Shown here: positions 18,504-26,516 of the stretch, piece after piece
Numbering within the stretch: position 1 is the stretch's first letter
Layout of the letters: every line of letters begins with the position of its first letter
Translations under genes and position numbers: made by a program
DNA from: Longibaculum muris
Lineage (GTDB): Bacteria; Bacillota_I; Bacilli_A; Erysipelotrichales; Coprobacillaceae
NCBI RefSeq assembly: GCF_004343035.1
Contig: NZ_SMCQ01000010.1
Location: 1 to 64,000, forward strand
Length of the DNA: 64,000 nucleotides
Reading direction: 5' to 3'
Notes under the pieces: generated by a model
Told to the model about the DNA's origin: nothing
Seen by the model: only the letters and a program-made list of their open reading frames with translations
Databases searched by the model: none

Positions 18504-18532
18504 TGGAAATTTAGCTTAAAGAAGTGTATACT
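18504..18532 (+). promoter_or_regulatory. promoter of the pyruvate:ferredoxin oxidoreductase gene
   Basis: TGGAAA (18504-18509, 4/6), 17 nt, TATACT (18527-18532). The gene's AGGAGGA lies 10 nt downstream of the -10 box, so the leader is very short. Confidence 0.5.
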
Positions 18533-18557
18533 ATACAATATAGGAGGAAAGAAAATT

Positions 18558-21500
18558 ATGTCTAAAAAGTATTTATCTATGGATGGGAATACTGCTGCTG
18601 CACACGTAGCGTACGCTTTTAGTGAAGTTGCAAGTATTTATCCAATTACCCCATCTTCTCCAATGGCAGAAAATGCTGAAACTTGGGCTGCACAAGGGAA
18701 GAAGAATATTTTTGGGTCTGCTGTAAATGTTATTGAAATGCAATCAGAAGCTGGAGCAGCTGGGGCTGTTCACGGAGCTTTACAAGGTGGTGCCTTAGCA
18801 ACTACATTTACTGCTTCACAAGGTTTATTATTAATGATTCCAAACCTTTATAAAATTCAAGGTGAATTATTACCTGGTGTATTCCATGTGGCTGCAAGAG
18901 CACTTGCAACACGTTCATTAAATATTTTTGGTGATCATCAAGATATCTATGCATGTCGCCAAATCGGAGCACCTATGATTTGTTCTCATAGTGTTCAAGA
19001 AGTTATGGATTTAGGTGGAATTGCTCACTTAACTGCAATTAAAGCAAGTGTACCAGTTATCCATTTCTTTGATGGATTCAGAACTTCTCACGAAATTCAA
19101 AAAGTAGAAGTTATGGATTATGATGTATTAGCTAAATTATTAGATAGAGATGCATTAAAGAAATTTAAACAAAATGCTTTAAATCCACATACAAATCCAG
19201 TTGAACGTGGTGGCGCTGAAAATGATGATATCTACTTCCAAGGTAGAGAAGCACAAAATAAACATTATGAAGCTGTTGTTGAAATCGTTGCTGATTACAT
19301 GAAGAAAATTTCTGAAATCACTGGTAGAGAATATGCTCCATTTACATATTATGGTGCTGAAGATGCTGATAGAGTTATTATTGCCATGGGATCAGTTACT
19401 GAAACAGTAAAAGAAACAATTGATGAATTATTAAAACGTGGAGAAAAAGTTGGTTTAGTAAAAGTTCATTTATATCGACCATTCTCACCAAAATATCTAT
19501 TAGATGTATTACCTGAAACAGTGAAGAAAGTAGCTGTCTTAGATCGTACAAAAGAAATGGGTGCAACTGGTGAACCATTATACTTAGATGTTGTCTCTGT
19601 ATTAAAAGATAAAGACATCACAGTTGTTGGTGGACGTTATGGTATGGGTTCTAAAGATACAACTCCTCGTCAAATCAAGGCTGTTTATGATCATTTATTA
19701 GAAGAAAATCCATTTACTTCATTTACAATTGGTATCAATGATGATGTAACTCATTTATCATTAAAAGAAGATGCTGATTTCACTGTAGAAGCTGATTACA
19801 CTTCATGCTTATTCTATGGTTTAGGATCTGATGGTACTGTATCTGCTAATAAATCATCTATTAAGATTATTGGTGACCACACTGATTTATATTCACAAGC
19901 ATATTTTGCTTATGATAGTAAAAAAGCAGGTGGAGCAACTCGTTCTAACTTAAGATTTGGTCATTCACCAATTCGTGCAACTTACTATGTAAATAATGCT
20001 GATTTCATTTCATGTTCATTAGATAACTATGTATTAAAATATGATATGTTAAAGAACCTTAAAAAAGGTGGAACATTCTTATTAAATACAGAATTTAATG
20101 AAACTGAAATTATTGATTATTTACCAAATAAGTTAAAGAAACAATTAGCTGATAAAAACGCTAAATTCTATATCATTAATGCAACTAAATTAGCTGCTGA
20201 AATTGGTATGGGAAGAAGAACAAATACAATTCTTCAATCTGCATTCTTTGCTTTAAACCCACAAATTTTACCAATTGAAAAAGCTGTTGAATATATGAAA
20301 GCAATGGCTAAGAAAACATATGGTAAAAAAGGTGATGCAGTTGTTGAATTAAACTATAAAGCAATTGATGCTGGAAAAGATGCAATTGTTGAAGTTAAAG
20401 TTGATTCTGCTTGGTCTGAATTAACAGTTAATGAAACACGTCAACGTACTGGTGATGATCATTTTGATAACTTCGTATCTGTTATTAATTCATTAGATGG
20501 ATATGATTTACCAGTATCTGCTTTCATGGATAAACTTGATGGTTCTATGCAATCAGGTGTTGCAATTAAAGAGAAACGGGCAATTGCGATTGAAGTTCCT
20601 CGTTGGGAAAAAGAAAACTGTATTCAATGTAATAACTGTGTAATGGTTTGTCCTCATGCAACAATACGTGCATTCTTACTTGATGATGAAGAAATGAAAG
20701 CTTTACCAGAAGATATTTCTAATGATGTATTAAAACCAATCGGTAAAAATGTTGATGGTTTAGTATATCGTATTCAAGTTTCACCTGATAACTGTGTTGG
20801 ATGTGGTTTATGTGTAACTGAATGTCCTGGTAAGGGTGGAAAGAAAGCTTTAACTATGGTTCCTGTTAAAGAAGAATTAGAACATGCTCCTTTAGCTGAC
20901 TATATGTATTCTAAAGTATCTTATAAAGCTGATCGTTATCCAACAACAACTGTTAAAGGTGTTGGATTCATGAGACCATACTTTGAAGTATCTGGTGCTT
21001 GTGGTGGATGTGGTGAAACTCCATATTATCGTTTAGCATCACAATTATTTGGTAAAGACATGAGAATTGCTAATGCAACTGGATGTAGTTCAATTTATAC
21101 AGGATCAACTCCATCAACTCCATGTACTGTTGATGAAAATGGAGAAGGACCTGCATGGGCTAACTCATTATTCGAAGACAATGCTGAATATGGATTTGGT
21201 ATGAAATTAGCTGAAAATTATATGTCTAAACGTATTTTAGAAATTATTGAAGCTCATAAAGCTGATTGTGAAGCTGAACTTCAAGAAGTTTTAAATGAAT
21301 ATGTTGCTGTGAAAGGTCAAAGAGTTGAAGAAAGAAAATTATATGATCGTTTAGTATCATTAGTAGAAGCTTCAGCTAATGAAGGTATTAAAGAATTATT
21401 AGATATGAAAGGTGAATTAGTCACTAAATCTCAATGGATCGTTGGTGGAGATGGTTGGGCTTATGACATCGGATACGGTGGAGTTGACCATGTTTTAGCA

Positions 21501-22076
21501 AATGATCAAAATGTTAATATCTTAGTTCTTGATACAGAAGTTTACTCTAATACGGGTGGACAATCTTCTAAATCTTCTCAAGCTGGTTCTATCGCTAAGT
21601 TTACAGCTGGTGGTAAAGCAGTTGCTAAGAAAGATTTAGCTCAAATTGCAATGGCATATGGACATGTTTATGTTGCTCAAGTAGCAATGGGAGCTAATCC
21701 AATGCAAACAATTAAAGCCTTTAAAGAAGCAGAAGCTTATGATGGACCATCATTAATTATTGCTTACTCTCCATGTATGGAACATGGTATTAAAGGTGGT
21801 TTAGCAAATCATCAACAACAACAAAAACGTGCTATTGAATGTGGATATTTCAACTTATTAAGATATGATCCTCGTTTAGAAGATGCAGGAAAGAACCCAT
21901 TACAAGTGGATTCTAAAGAACCTGATTTCACTAAATTCAGAGAATTCTTATTAAGCGAAAATAGATTTGCCCAATTATCAAAAGTTAATCCAGAACATGC
22001 TGAAGCATTGATGGAAAAATGTGAAAAAGATGCTAAGAAACGTCGTGCTCGTCTTGACACAATGGCAGCTGAATAA
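18558..22076 (+). CDS. nifJ: pyruvate:ferredoxin (flavodoxin) oxidoreductase
   Basis: A 1172-residue single-chain enzyme that oxidises pyruvate to acetyl-CoA and CO2 and reduces ferredoxin, a core step of anaerobic fermentation. All domains are present in order: N-terminal pyrimidine-binding domain (YPITPSSPMAE), the gamma domain (about 420-610), two 4Fe-4S motifs (CIQCNNCVMVCP from Cys688 and CVGCGLCVTECP from Cys746), further cysteines near residue 815 (CGGCGETP), and the thiamine-diphosphate site (GGDGWAYDIGYGG from about 963, ending in LDTEVYSNTGGQ). Length is normal. It is monocistronic, divergent from the phosphofructokinase, with AGGAGGA before the ATG. Confidence 0.96.
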   Translation: MSKKYLSMDGNTAAAHVAYAFSEVASIYPITPSSPMAENAETWAAQGKKNIFGSAVNVIEMQSEAGAAGAVHGALQGGALATTFTASQGLLLMIPNLYKIQGELLPGVFHVAARALATRSLNIFGDHQDIYACRQIGAPMICSHSVQEVMDLGGIAHLTAIKASVPVIHFFDGFRTSHEIQKVEVMDYDVLAKLLDRDALKKFKQNALNPHTNPVERGGAENDDIYFQGREAQNKHYEAVVEIVADYMKKISEITGREYAPFTYYGAEDADRVIIAMGSVTETVKETIDELLKRGEKVGLVKVHLYRPFSPKYLLDVLPETVKKVAVLDRTKEMGATGEPLYLDVVSVLKDKDITVVGGRYGMGSKDTTPRQIKAVYDHLLEENPFTSFTIGINDDVTHLSLKEDADFTVEADYTSCLFYGLGSDGTVSANKSSIKIIGDHTDLYSQAYFAYDSKKAGGATRSNLRFGHSPIRATYYVNNADFISCSLDNYVLKYDMLKNLKKGGTFLLNTEFNETEIIDYLPNKLKKQLADKNAKFYIINATKLAAEIGMGRRTNTILQSAFFALNPQILPIEKAVEYMKAMAKKTYGKKGDAVVELNYKAIDAGKDAIVEVKVDSAWSELTVNETRQRTGDDHFDNFVSVINSLDGYDLPVSAFMDKLDGSMQSGVAIKEKRAIAIEVPRWEKENCIQCNNCVMVCPHATIRAFLLDDEEMKALPEDISNDVLKPIGKNVDGLVYRIQVSPDNCVGCGLCVTECPGKGGKKALTMVPVKEELEHAPLADYMYSKVSYKADRYPTTTVKGVGFMRPYFEVSGACGGCGETPYYRLASQLFGKDMRIANATGCSSIYTGSTPSTPCTVDENGEGPAWANSLFEDNAEYGFGMKLAENYMSKRILEIIEAHKADCEAELQEVLNEYVAVKGQRVEERKLYDRLVSLVEASANEGIKELLDMKGELVTKSQWIVGGDGWAYDIGYGGVDHVLANDQNVNILVLDTEVYSNTGGQSSKSSQAGSIAKFTAGGKAVAKKDLAQIAMAYGHVYVAQVAMGANPMQTIKAFKEAEAYDGPSLIIAYSPCMEHGIKGGLANHQQQQKRAIECGYFNLLRYDPRLEDAGKNPLQVDSKEPDFTKFREFLLSENRFAQLSKVNPEHAEALMEKCEKDAKKRRARLDTMAAE

Positions 22077-22086
22077 CAAATCAATG

Positions 22087-22115
22087 AAGAACAGTCGAAA
22101 GACTGTTCTTTTCTT
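22087..22115 (+). terminator. terminator of nifJ
   Basis: AAGAACAGTC (22087-22096), GAAA tetraloop, GACTGTTCTT (22101-22110), then TTCTT. Confidence 0.88.
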
Positions 22116-22144
22116 ATACAACCCAATCATAACAAAAACAGATA

Positions 22145-22174
22145 GGTGAGATTTCATGAATCTCATCTTTTTCT
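22145..22174 (+). terminator. second terminator upstream of spoIIGA
   Basis: GGTGAGATT (22145-22153) pairs with AATCTCATC (22159-22167, one G-U), followed by TTTTTCTT. Its tail abuts the -35 element of the spoIIGA promoter. Two tandem terminators shield the sporulation genes from nifJ read-through. Confidence 0.65.
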
Positions 22175-22207
22175 TTGACAATTTTTTTGACCATTTTTTT
22201 CTATAAT
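22174..22207 (+). promoter_or_regulatory. spoIIG-type promoter with long spacer and Spo0A-box-like motifs
   Basis: A perfect TTGACA (22175-22180) and a perfect TATAAT (22202-22207) are separated by 21 nt, too far for ordinary sigma-A use. B. subtilis spoIIG has the same peculiarity (22-nt spacing) and needs Spo0A. TTTGACA (22174-22180) differs by one base from the reverse Spo0A box TTCGACA, and TTTGACC (22186-22192) matches five of seven. Regulation by phosphorylated Spo0A is inferred. Confidence 0.6.
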
Positions 22208-22224
22208 AGAGAAGGGGTGAAATC

Positions 22225-22947
22225 ATGGAGGTCTATTTAGAAGTGACTTATTTAATTAATGCATTAATGATTTTATTAACATTTGAATTATTATGTTATT
22301 TATTAAATATACAGATGAGTCAAAAAGAATTATTGAAATATGTGCTTACCTATAACCTTTCAGTTCTTTTTCTTTATATAGATTTCTTTGATGGGTTCCT
22401 CTTATTGTATGACTTACTCTTGAGTATTTTTTATTTTAAAAAGCTTACTTACATTTATTATCCTTTGTATCTTTTTATTTATATCTCATTGCTTTCTTTT
22501 TTGAGCTGGATTCTTCCTTCAGCAGTTATCTTTCAATCTGTTTTAATTGTTGAAGGAATCCATTTTATATCTTTACTAATCATTGGTATATTATGTCTTT
22601 TGATTTTTTATTTTTATATTTCTTTTTGTCAGCATAAGATTCATTCAGATGAATATGTAGATGTCAAAATTGAAAATCATCAATGTTTAGGTTTTATTGA
22701 TAATGGTAATAAAGTTTTTTATAAGGGATATCCAGTTATTTTTATATCAAAGGAATTCTTAGGAGAATATCAAAAGATTGATAGAATTCTCATTGAAACA
22801 GCAAATCAAAAAGAATGGATAGATTTGATTATGATTGATGATATTGAAATTAATCATCAGCTTTTGCATCATGTTTATGTTGGAGTGATGTCATCTCATG
22901 AGTATGATTGTATTTTAAATTCGCAGTTATTAGGAGGCTTATTATGA
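22225..22947 (+). CDS. spoIIGA: SpoIIGA-like sigma-E-processing membrane protease
   Basis: A 240-residue protein with five N-terminal hydrophobic helices (to about 135) and a C-terminal cytoplasmic domain, the layout of SpoIIGA, the aspartic protease that removes the pro-sequence of SigE. The presumed active site is [19 protein letters not shown], with Asp159. The usual SpoIIGA motif is DTGN; here Thr is replaced by Asn (DNGN) while Asp, Gly and Asn are kept. It is shorter than the roughly 300-residue Bacillus protein. Identity rests on topology, the motif and the four-base overlap with sigE. GGGGTGA precedes the ATG. Confidence 0.85.
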   Translation: MEVYLEVTYLINALMILLTFELLCYLLNIQMSQKELLKYVLTYNLSVLFLYIDFFDGFLLLYDLLLSIFYFKKLTYIYYPLYLFIYISLLSFLSWILPSAVIFQSVLIVEGIHFISLLIIGILCLLIFYFYISFCQHKIHSDEYVDVKIENHQCLGFIDNGNKVFYKGYPVIFISKEFLGEYQKIDRILIETANQKEWIDLIMIDDIEINHQLLHHVYVGVMSSHEYDCILNSQLLGGLL

Positions 22948-23636
22948 TTTTACAGAAATTAAAGGAATTGTTTTATCGTAGAAAGACACTTTTTTATATT
23001 GGCAGACATGATGTTTTAAAAGCACCTTTAAAAGGGAAAGAGGAAGAAGATGCTTTAACACGTTTGAAAAATGGGGATGAACAGGCGAGAGATTTGTTGA
23101 TTGAACATAATTTGAGATTGGTTGTTTATGTGGCTAAGAAATATGATTCTTTGCAAAATGGGAGTATTGAGGATTTGATTAGTATTGGGACAATTGGATT
23201 GGTAAAAGCTGTTAATACATTTAAAATGGATAAAAATATAAAACTAGCGACTTATGCATCACGTTGTATAGAAAATGAGATTTTAATGTTTTTAAGGAAG
23301 AATAATAAATTAAGGCAGGAGATTTCTTTGGATGAACCATTGAATGTTGATTATGATGGAAATGAGCTGTTATTATCAGATATCATTGGTACTGATAAAG
23401 ATATTGTTCAAGATGAAATAGAACATAATGATCAAAAGGAAAAGTTTTATAAAGCTTTACATCATTTAAATAAACGAGAACAACAAATTTTAATGATGCG
23501 TTATGGTTTAATTGGACATGAAGAATTAACTCAGAAGGATGTTGCGGATATTTTAGGAATTTCTCAGTCTTACATTTCGAGATTAGAGAAAAAAATTATC
23601 AAAAAATTAAGAATGAAATTAAATGATGATGAATAA
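22944..23636 (+). CDS. sigE: RNA polymerase sporulation sigma factor SigE
   Basis: A 230-residue sigma-70-family factor for early mother-cell transcription. Region 2 carries [19 protein letters not shown] and [18 protein letters not shown], with [18 protein letters not shown]; region 4 is [20 protein letters not shown]. These are near-identical to Bacillus SigE. ATG 22944 (AGGAGG upstream, overlapping spoIIGA by four bases) is preferred to an upstream in-frame ATG at 22908. The N-terminal pro-sequence ([17 protein letters not shown] before YIG) is about 10 residues shorter than in B. subtilis, where about 27 residues are removed. Confidence 0.93.
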   Translation: MILQKLKELFYRRKTLFYIGRHDVLKAPLKGKEEEDALTRLKNGDEQARDLLIEHNLRLVVYVAKKYDSLQNGSIEDLISIGTIGLVKAVNTFKMDKNIKLATYASRCIENEILMFLRKNNKLRQEISLDEPLNVDYDGNELLLSDIIGTDKDIVQDEIEHNDQKEKFYKALHHLNKREQQILMMRYGLIGHEELTQKDVADILGISQSYISRLEKKIIKKLRMKLNDDE

Positions 23637-23679
23637 TGTCAAATAAAATGGTGAGACTTTATCTAAAGGAGTCGAAACT

Positions 23680-24459
23680 ATGTCAAAGTACAAAGTTGAA
23701 ATGAATGGATTTCAGATTCAGGATTGTGAAAAATTATCTCATCAACAAACAATGCAATTATTAGATGATTATCATCAAAGTCATGATGAAAAAATAAAAG
23801 AACGATTGGTTCTTGCAAATTTAAAATTAGTGTTATCATTAGTCCAAAAATATCATCAAAGAGTCTCTAATTTAGATGATTTATTTCAAGTAGGCGTTAT
23901 TGGACTTATTAAAGCAATAGAGAATTTTGATACATCTTTAGATGTTCGCTTTTCTACTTATGCTGTTCCATTGATTATTGGAGAAATAAAACGTTATATT
24001 CGTGATAATTCATCGATGCGTATTCCGCGTTCGATGCGTGATATTGCTTATAAGGCTTTAATGGCAAATGAAGAATTTATGAAGAAAAATCAGCGTGAAG
24101 CTTCTACAAAAGAATTATCAAAACTTTTAAAGATTGATGAATATTTGTTAGTAGAAGCTCTCTCATCGACAAATAGTGTAACATCTTTATCACAGGAAGT
24201 GCAAAATGATGGCAATGGTCAAATTGACTTAGAAAGTCAGATTCCTGATCGTAAAAATCAGATGGAAGATATGCAAAATCGTATTGATTTACATTCTGCG
24301 ATGAATCATTTAGATGAAAAAGAATTACAAATTATTTTAGAAAGATATTTTCTTGACCATACGCAAAGCGAAATTGCCAAAGAATTATTTATTTCTCAAG
24401 CCCAAGTTTCACGCTTAGAAAAACAAGCATTATCTCATTTAAAGAAATATATGAGCTAG
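23680..24459 (+). CDS. sigG: RNA polymerase sporulation sigma factor SigG
   Basis: A 259-residue sigma factor for late forespore transcription. Diagnostic segments are the N-terminal SKYKVEMNGFQI (SigG starts SRNKVEICGV in Bacillus), LVLANLKLVLSLVQKYHQR, DDLFQVGVIGLIKAIENFD, FSTYAVPLIIGEIKRYIRDN, RSMRDIAYKAL and the region 4 end ISQAQVSRLEKQAL. It lies 43 bp after sigE, as in Bacillus. AAAGGAG precedes the ATG. No clear separate promoter is visible in the 43-bp gap, so read-through from spoIIGA is likely; a forespore promoter cannot be excluded. Confidence 0.93.
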   Translation: MSKYKVEMNGFQIQDCEKLSHQQTMQLLDDYHQSHDEKIKERLVLANLKLVLSLVQKYHQRVSNLDDLFQVGVIGLIKAIENFDTSLDVRFSTYAVPLIIGEIKRYIRDNSSMRIPRSMRDIAYKALMANEEFMKKNQREASTKELSKLLKIDEYLLVEALSSTNSVTSLSQEVQNDGNGQIDLESQIPDRKNQMEDMQNRIDLHSAMNHLDEKELQIILERYFLDHTQSEIAKELFISQAQVSRLEKQALSHLKKYMS

Positions 24460-24484
24460 TTTTTGCATATATTATAGGGGTGAT

Positions 24485-24733
24485 ATGATGCGATTTGTAA
24501 CAATTCAAAGTAAAGATGTCATTAATGCGGCAACAGGATCGAAAATAGGCTATGTGTCAGATATAGAAATTGATCCGTTTTGTCGGACAATTCAAGCAAT
24601 CATTGTTGAACGTTTTAATGCATTTAAGTTAGTTTGTGTATTCAAAGGTCCGCCGTGTTTAGTGATTCCAATTGAAAATATTATAACCATCGGGGAAGAT
24701 GTGATTTTAGTAAATGTAGATTGTGATATTTAA
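24485..24733 (+). CDS. ylmC: YlmC/YmxH family sporulation protein (PRC-barrel)
   Basis: An 82-residue protein of the YlmC/YmxH family, a small PRC-barrel-like fold found beside sigG in spore formers. Recognisable are SKDVINAATGSKIGYVSDIEIDP, VPIENIITIGEDVILV and a G-PPCLVIP segment. The function is not established. It lies 25 bp after sigG, as in Bacillus. GGGGTGA precedes two adjacent ATGs (24485, 24488); the second has the better spacing. Confidence 0.85.
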   Translation: MMRFVTIQSKDVINAATGSKIGYVSDIEIDPFCRTIQAIIVERFNAFKLVCVFKGPPCLVIPIENIITIGEDVILVNVDCDI

Positions 24734-24772
24734 AAAGAGTTTGATGAAGGAGGACAATTTCCTCTTTTTTTC
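24732..24772 (+). terminator. probable terminator of the sigG-ylmC transcript
   Basis: AAAAAGAG at the end of ylmC can pair with CTCTTTTTT; an inner GAGGA/TCCTC stem is an alternative fold. A T-run follows. It separates sporulation genes from sepF, which has its own -10 box. Confidence 0.55.
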
Positions 24773-24784
24773 ATAGTTATGTTA

Positions 24785-24793
24785 TGGTATAAT
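24785..24793 (+). promoter_or_regulatory. extended -10 promoter of sepF
   Basis: TGGTATAAT (TG at 24785-24786, TATAAT at 24788-24793) forms an extended -10 element. No good -35 box is seen; the region there is a T-run. Confidence 0.5.
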
Positions 24794-24821
24794 AATAGAA
24801 GAAATATAAGGAGGTTACCTC

Positions 24822-25265
24822 ATGGGATACGGACAAAAAGTAAAAAAATGGTTTTTTGAAGAAGAAGACGATGAAGATGACGTTTATGAAGATGTACAAA
24901 TAGATAACGAAGAAGAAGCTGTGAAATCAACAAGTATGTTTGAAAAAGCTAAATCTACAAAAACAAGTGATGCAGTTAAGGCTTTAAGTGCCAATAAAGA
25001 TAGTCATTTGGTTTTATTTGAACCAAGAGCTTATAGTGAAACACAGGAAATTGCTATTTATTTGAAACAAAAAAGAGCTGCTGTTGTAAATTTACATCGT
25101 TTACAAAAAGAACAATCTAAGCGTGTTATTGATTTCTTAAGTGGGGTCATCTTTGCGATTGAAGGAGATATTCAACAAATTGGACCTAAGATTTTCTTAT
25201 GTACACCTAAAAATATTGGTGTTTCTGGAAATATCACAATGGATCCTACAGAATCAGAAGAATAA
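24822..25265 (+). CDS. sepF: cell division protein SepF
   Basis: A 147-residue cytoplasmic protein that bundles FtsZ filaments and tethers them to the membrane. The N-terminal GQKVKKWFF is the amphipathic membrane-binding helix, an acidic linker follows (EEEDDEDDVYED), and the C-terminal SepF domain carries LVLFEPRAYSETQEIAIYLK, RAAVVNLHRL and RVIDFLSGVIFAIEG. Context (between ylmC and ylmH) matches Bacillus. AAGGAGG lies before the ATG. Confidence 0.93.
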   Translation: MGYGQKVKKWFFEEEDDEDDVYEDVQIDNEEEAVKSTSMFEKAKSTKTSDAVKALSANKDSHLVLFEPRAYSETQEIAIYLKQKRAAVVNLHRLQKEQSKRVIDFLSGVIFAIEGDIQQIGPKIFLCTPKNIGVSGNITMDPTESEE

Positions 25266-25269
25266 TATG

Positions 25270-25299
25270 AGTATTAGCAATTGCTAATACTTTCTTTTT
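25270..25299 (+). terminator. terminator hairpin between sepF and ylmH
   Basis: A 20-bp perfect palindrome (25271-25290, GTATTAGCAA with TTGCTAATAC) is followed by TTTCTTTTT. The T-run ends five bases before the ylmH ATG, leaving no room for a ribosome binding site. Confidence 0.75.
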
Positions 25300-25303
25300 G
25301 GTT

Positions 25304-26053
25304 ATGTTAGAACACTTTAAGGGTGATGAAATCTTTGTTAAAAAGATTTTAGATTACCAATTTCAAGCCCTCAATCATCAAAGAATGATTTTAACCCCTT
25401 TTTATAATCCACATGAACAAGAGATTGTTAGAAAAGTTATTGGTCATGAATTACAAGTTTTATCTGATGGCGGATTGATTCATGCAGAGAATCAAAGGAT
25501 GATTATTTGTCCAGATTTTTATGAAGTTGTGCCAGATGATTTTGAAATATGTACTGTTGAAGTTGTTTATAATGCACAATTTGGTCGTTTACAACATAAA
25601 GACTTATTAGGAGCCTTAATGAATCTAGGCATCAAAAGAGAATGCATTGGAGATATTTATGATGGTTCATCTTTATATTTTGCTTGTACAAAGCAGACTT
25701 TTCCTTATATTAGAGATCATTTAACCCAAGTGAAAAAATCTAAGGTTAAGTTACGAGAATCGACGCAAAACGTGGAAATTATACATCAGTACACAACAAA
25801 AACATTTATTTTATCAAGTTTACGTTTAGATAAAGTTGTTTCAACAATTTTTAAAGTTTCTCGACAAACAGCATGTGATGCGATTCGGGCAGGAAATGTC
25901 AAAGTCAATCATAAAGAGGTTGAAGAAGTCAGCTTTTTGTGTCATAATAATGATATGATATCTTTTAAACGTCATGGACGTGTTAAAATTATTGATGAAC
26001 AGCGTCAAACACGTCAAGGGAATTTTGTTGTAACAGGTTATTTTTATAAGTGA
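25304..26053 (+). CDS. ylmH: YlmH-like S4-domain RNA-binding protein
   Basis: A 249-residue RNA-binding protein. The C-terminal S4 domain is LSSLRLDKVVSTIFKVSRQT...RAGNVKVNHKEVEEVS; the N-terminal part (ILTPFYNPHEQEIV, GRLQHKDLLGALMNLGIKRE) is typical of YlmH, which has been linked to ribosome quality control in Bacillus. The start is uncertain: ATG at 25304 has no Shine-Dalgarno sequence and follows a terminator T-run by five bases; TTG at 25298 lies inside that T-run, and a stop codon at 25268-25270 closes the frame upstream. Translation may depend on coupling or on the U-rich leader. Confidence 0.9.
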   Translation: MLEHFKGDEIFVKKILDYQFQALNHQRMILTPFYNPHEQEIVRKVIGHELQVLSDGGLIHAENQRMIICPDFYEVVPDDFEICTVEVVYNAQFGRLQHKDLLGALMNLGIKRECIGDIYDGSSLYFACTKQTFPYIRDHLTQVKKSKVKLRESTQNVEIIHQYTTKTFILSSLRLDKVVSTIFKVSRQTACDAIRAGNVKVNHKEVEEVSFLCHNNDMISFKRHGRVKIIDEQRQTRQGNFVVTGYFYK

Positions 26054-26063
26054 GGTGGAAGTT

Positions 26064-26516
26064 TTGGAAGAATTTGATAAACAATTTCGTGGCTACAATA
26101 TTATTGAAGTTAATGATCGTATTGCCGAATTAAAGGAACAATTGTCTCAACAAAAAGAAACAATACAAACTCTTGAAAAAGAAATAAAAACCTTAAAAGA
26201 AGAAAAGACTTTACTTACGAAACAAATAACTGTACAAGAAAAGACAAATGAAGAAATTGCACGTTTGGCTTTAAAAGAAGCAAGTGAATTGATTGAAAAA
26301 GCCAAAAGAAATGCCAATATGATTTTAAAAGAATCAATGGAATATGTTCGCGGATTATCGAAAGATATGGATACATTTAAGCAAGAAGCTATAGATTTTA
26401 GAAAAAATGTTGTAAAAATGAGCGAAGATATGCTAGAAACTATTGACAAATCTGAAATTTTTAGTTTAATAAGAGAAGAAAAAGAAAATAAATACAATGA
26501 CGGAGACAGTTTATAA
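26064..26516 (+). CDS. divIVA: DivIVA-domain coiled-coil protein
   Basis: A 150-residue protein of the DivIVA family, which binds curved membrane at division sites and poles. The N-terminal FRGYNIIEVNDRIAELKEQL is the membrane-binding/DivIVA core, followed by two long coiled-coil stretches (about 20-75 and 85-140). The start is probably TTG at 26064, which has GAGGTGG six bases upstream; GTG at 26055 is in frame but falls on that signal. The last 75 bp hold a promoter for the downstream T-box/ileS unit and the 3' end overlaps the T-box leader. Confidence 0.82.
   Translation: MEEFDKQFRGYNIIEVNDRIAELKEQLSQQKETIQTLEKEIKTLKEEKTLLTKQITVQEKTNEEIARLALKEASELIEKAKRNANMILKESMEYVRGLSKDMDTFKQEAIDFRKNVVKMSEDMLETIDKSEIFSLIREEKENKYNDGDSL
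26443..26470 (+). promoter_or_regulatory. promoter of ileS inside divIVA
   Basis: A perfect TTGACA (26443-26448), 16 nt and TTTAAT (26465-26470, 5/6) lie within the divIVA coding sequence. Transcription would start near 26477, about 20 nt before the T-box stem I. Confidence 0.65.

Noticed and set aside
21812-22226. Minus-strand frames over the end of nifJ
   Set aside because: They cross the nifJ terminator and the spoIIGA promoter region and show no domain; nifJ is fully convincing on the other strand.
22908-22943. Upstream ATG extending SigE by 12 residues
   Set aside because: No ribosome binding site there, while AGGAGG and a four-base overlap with spoIIGA fit ATG 22944.
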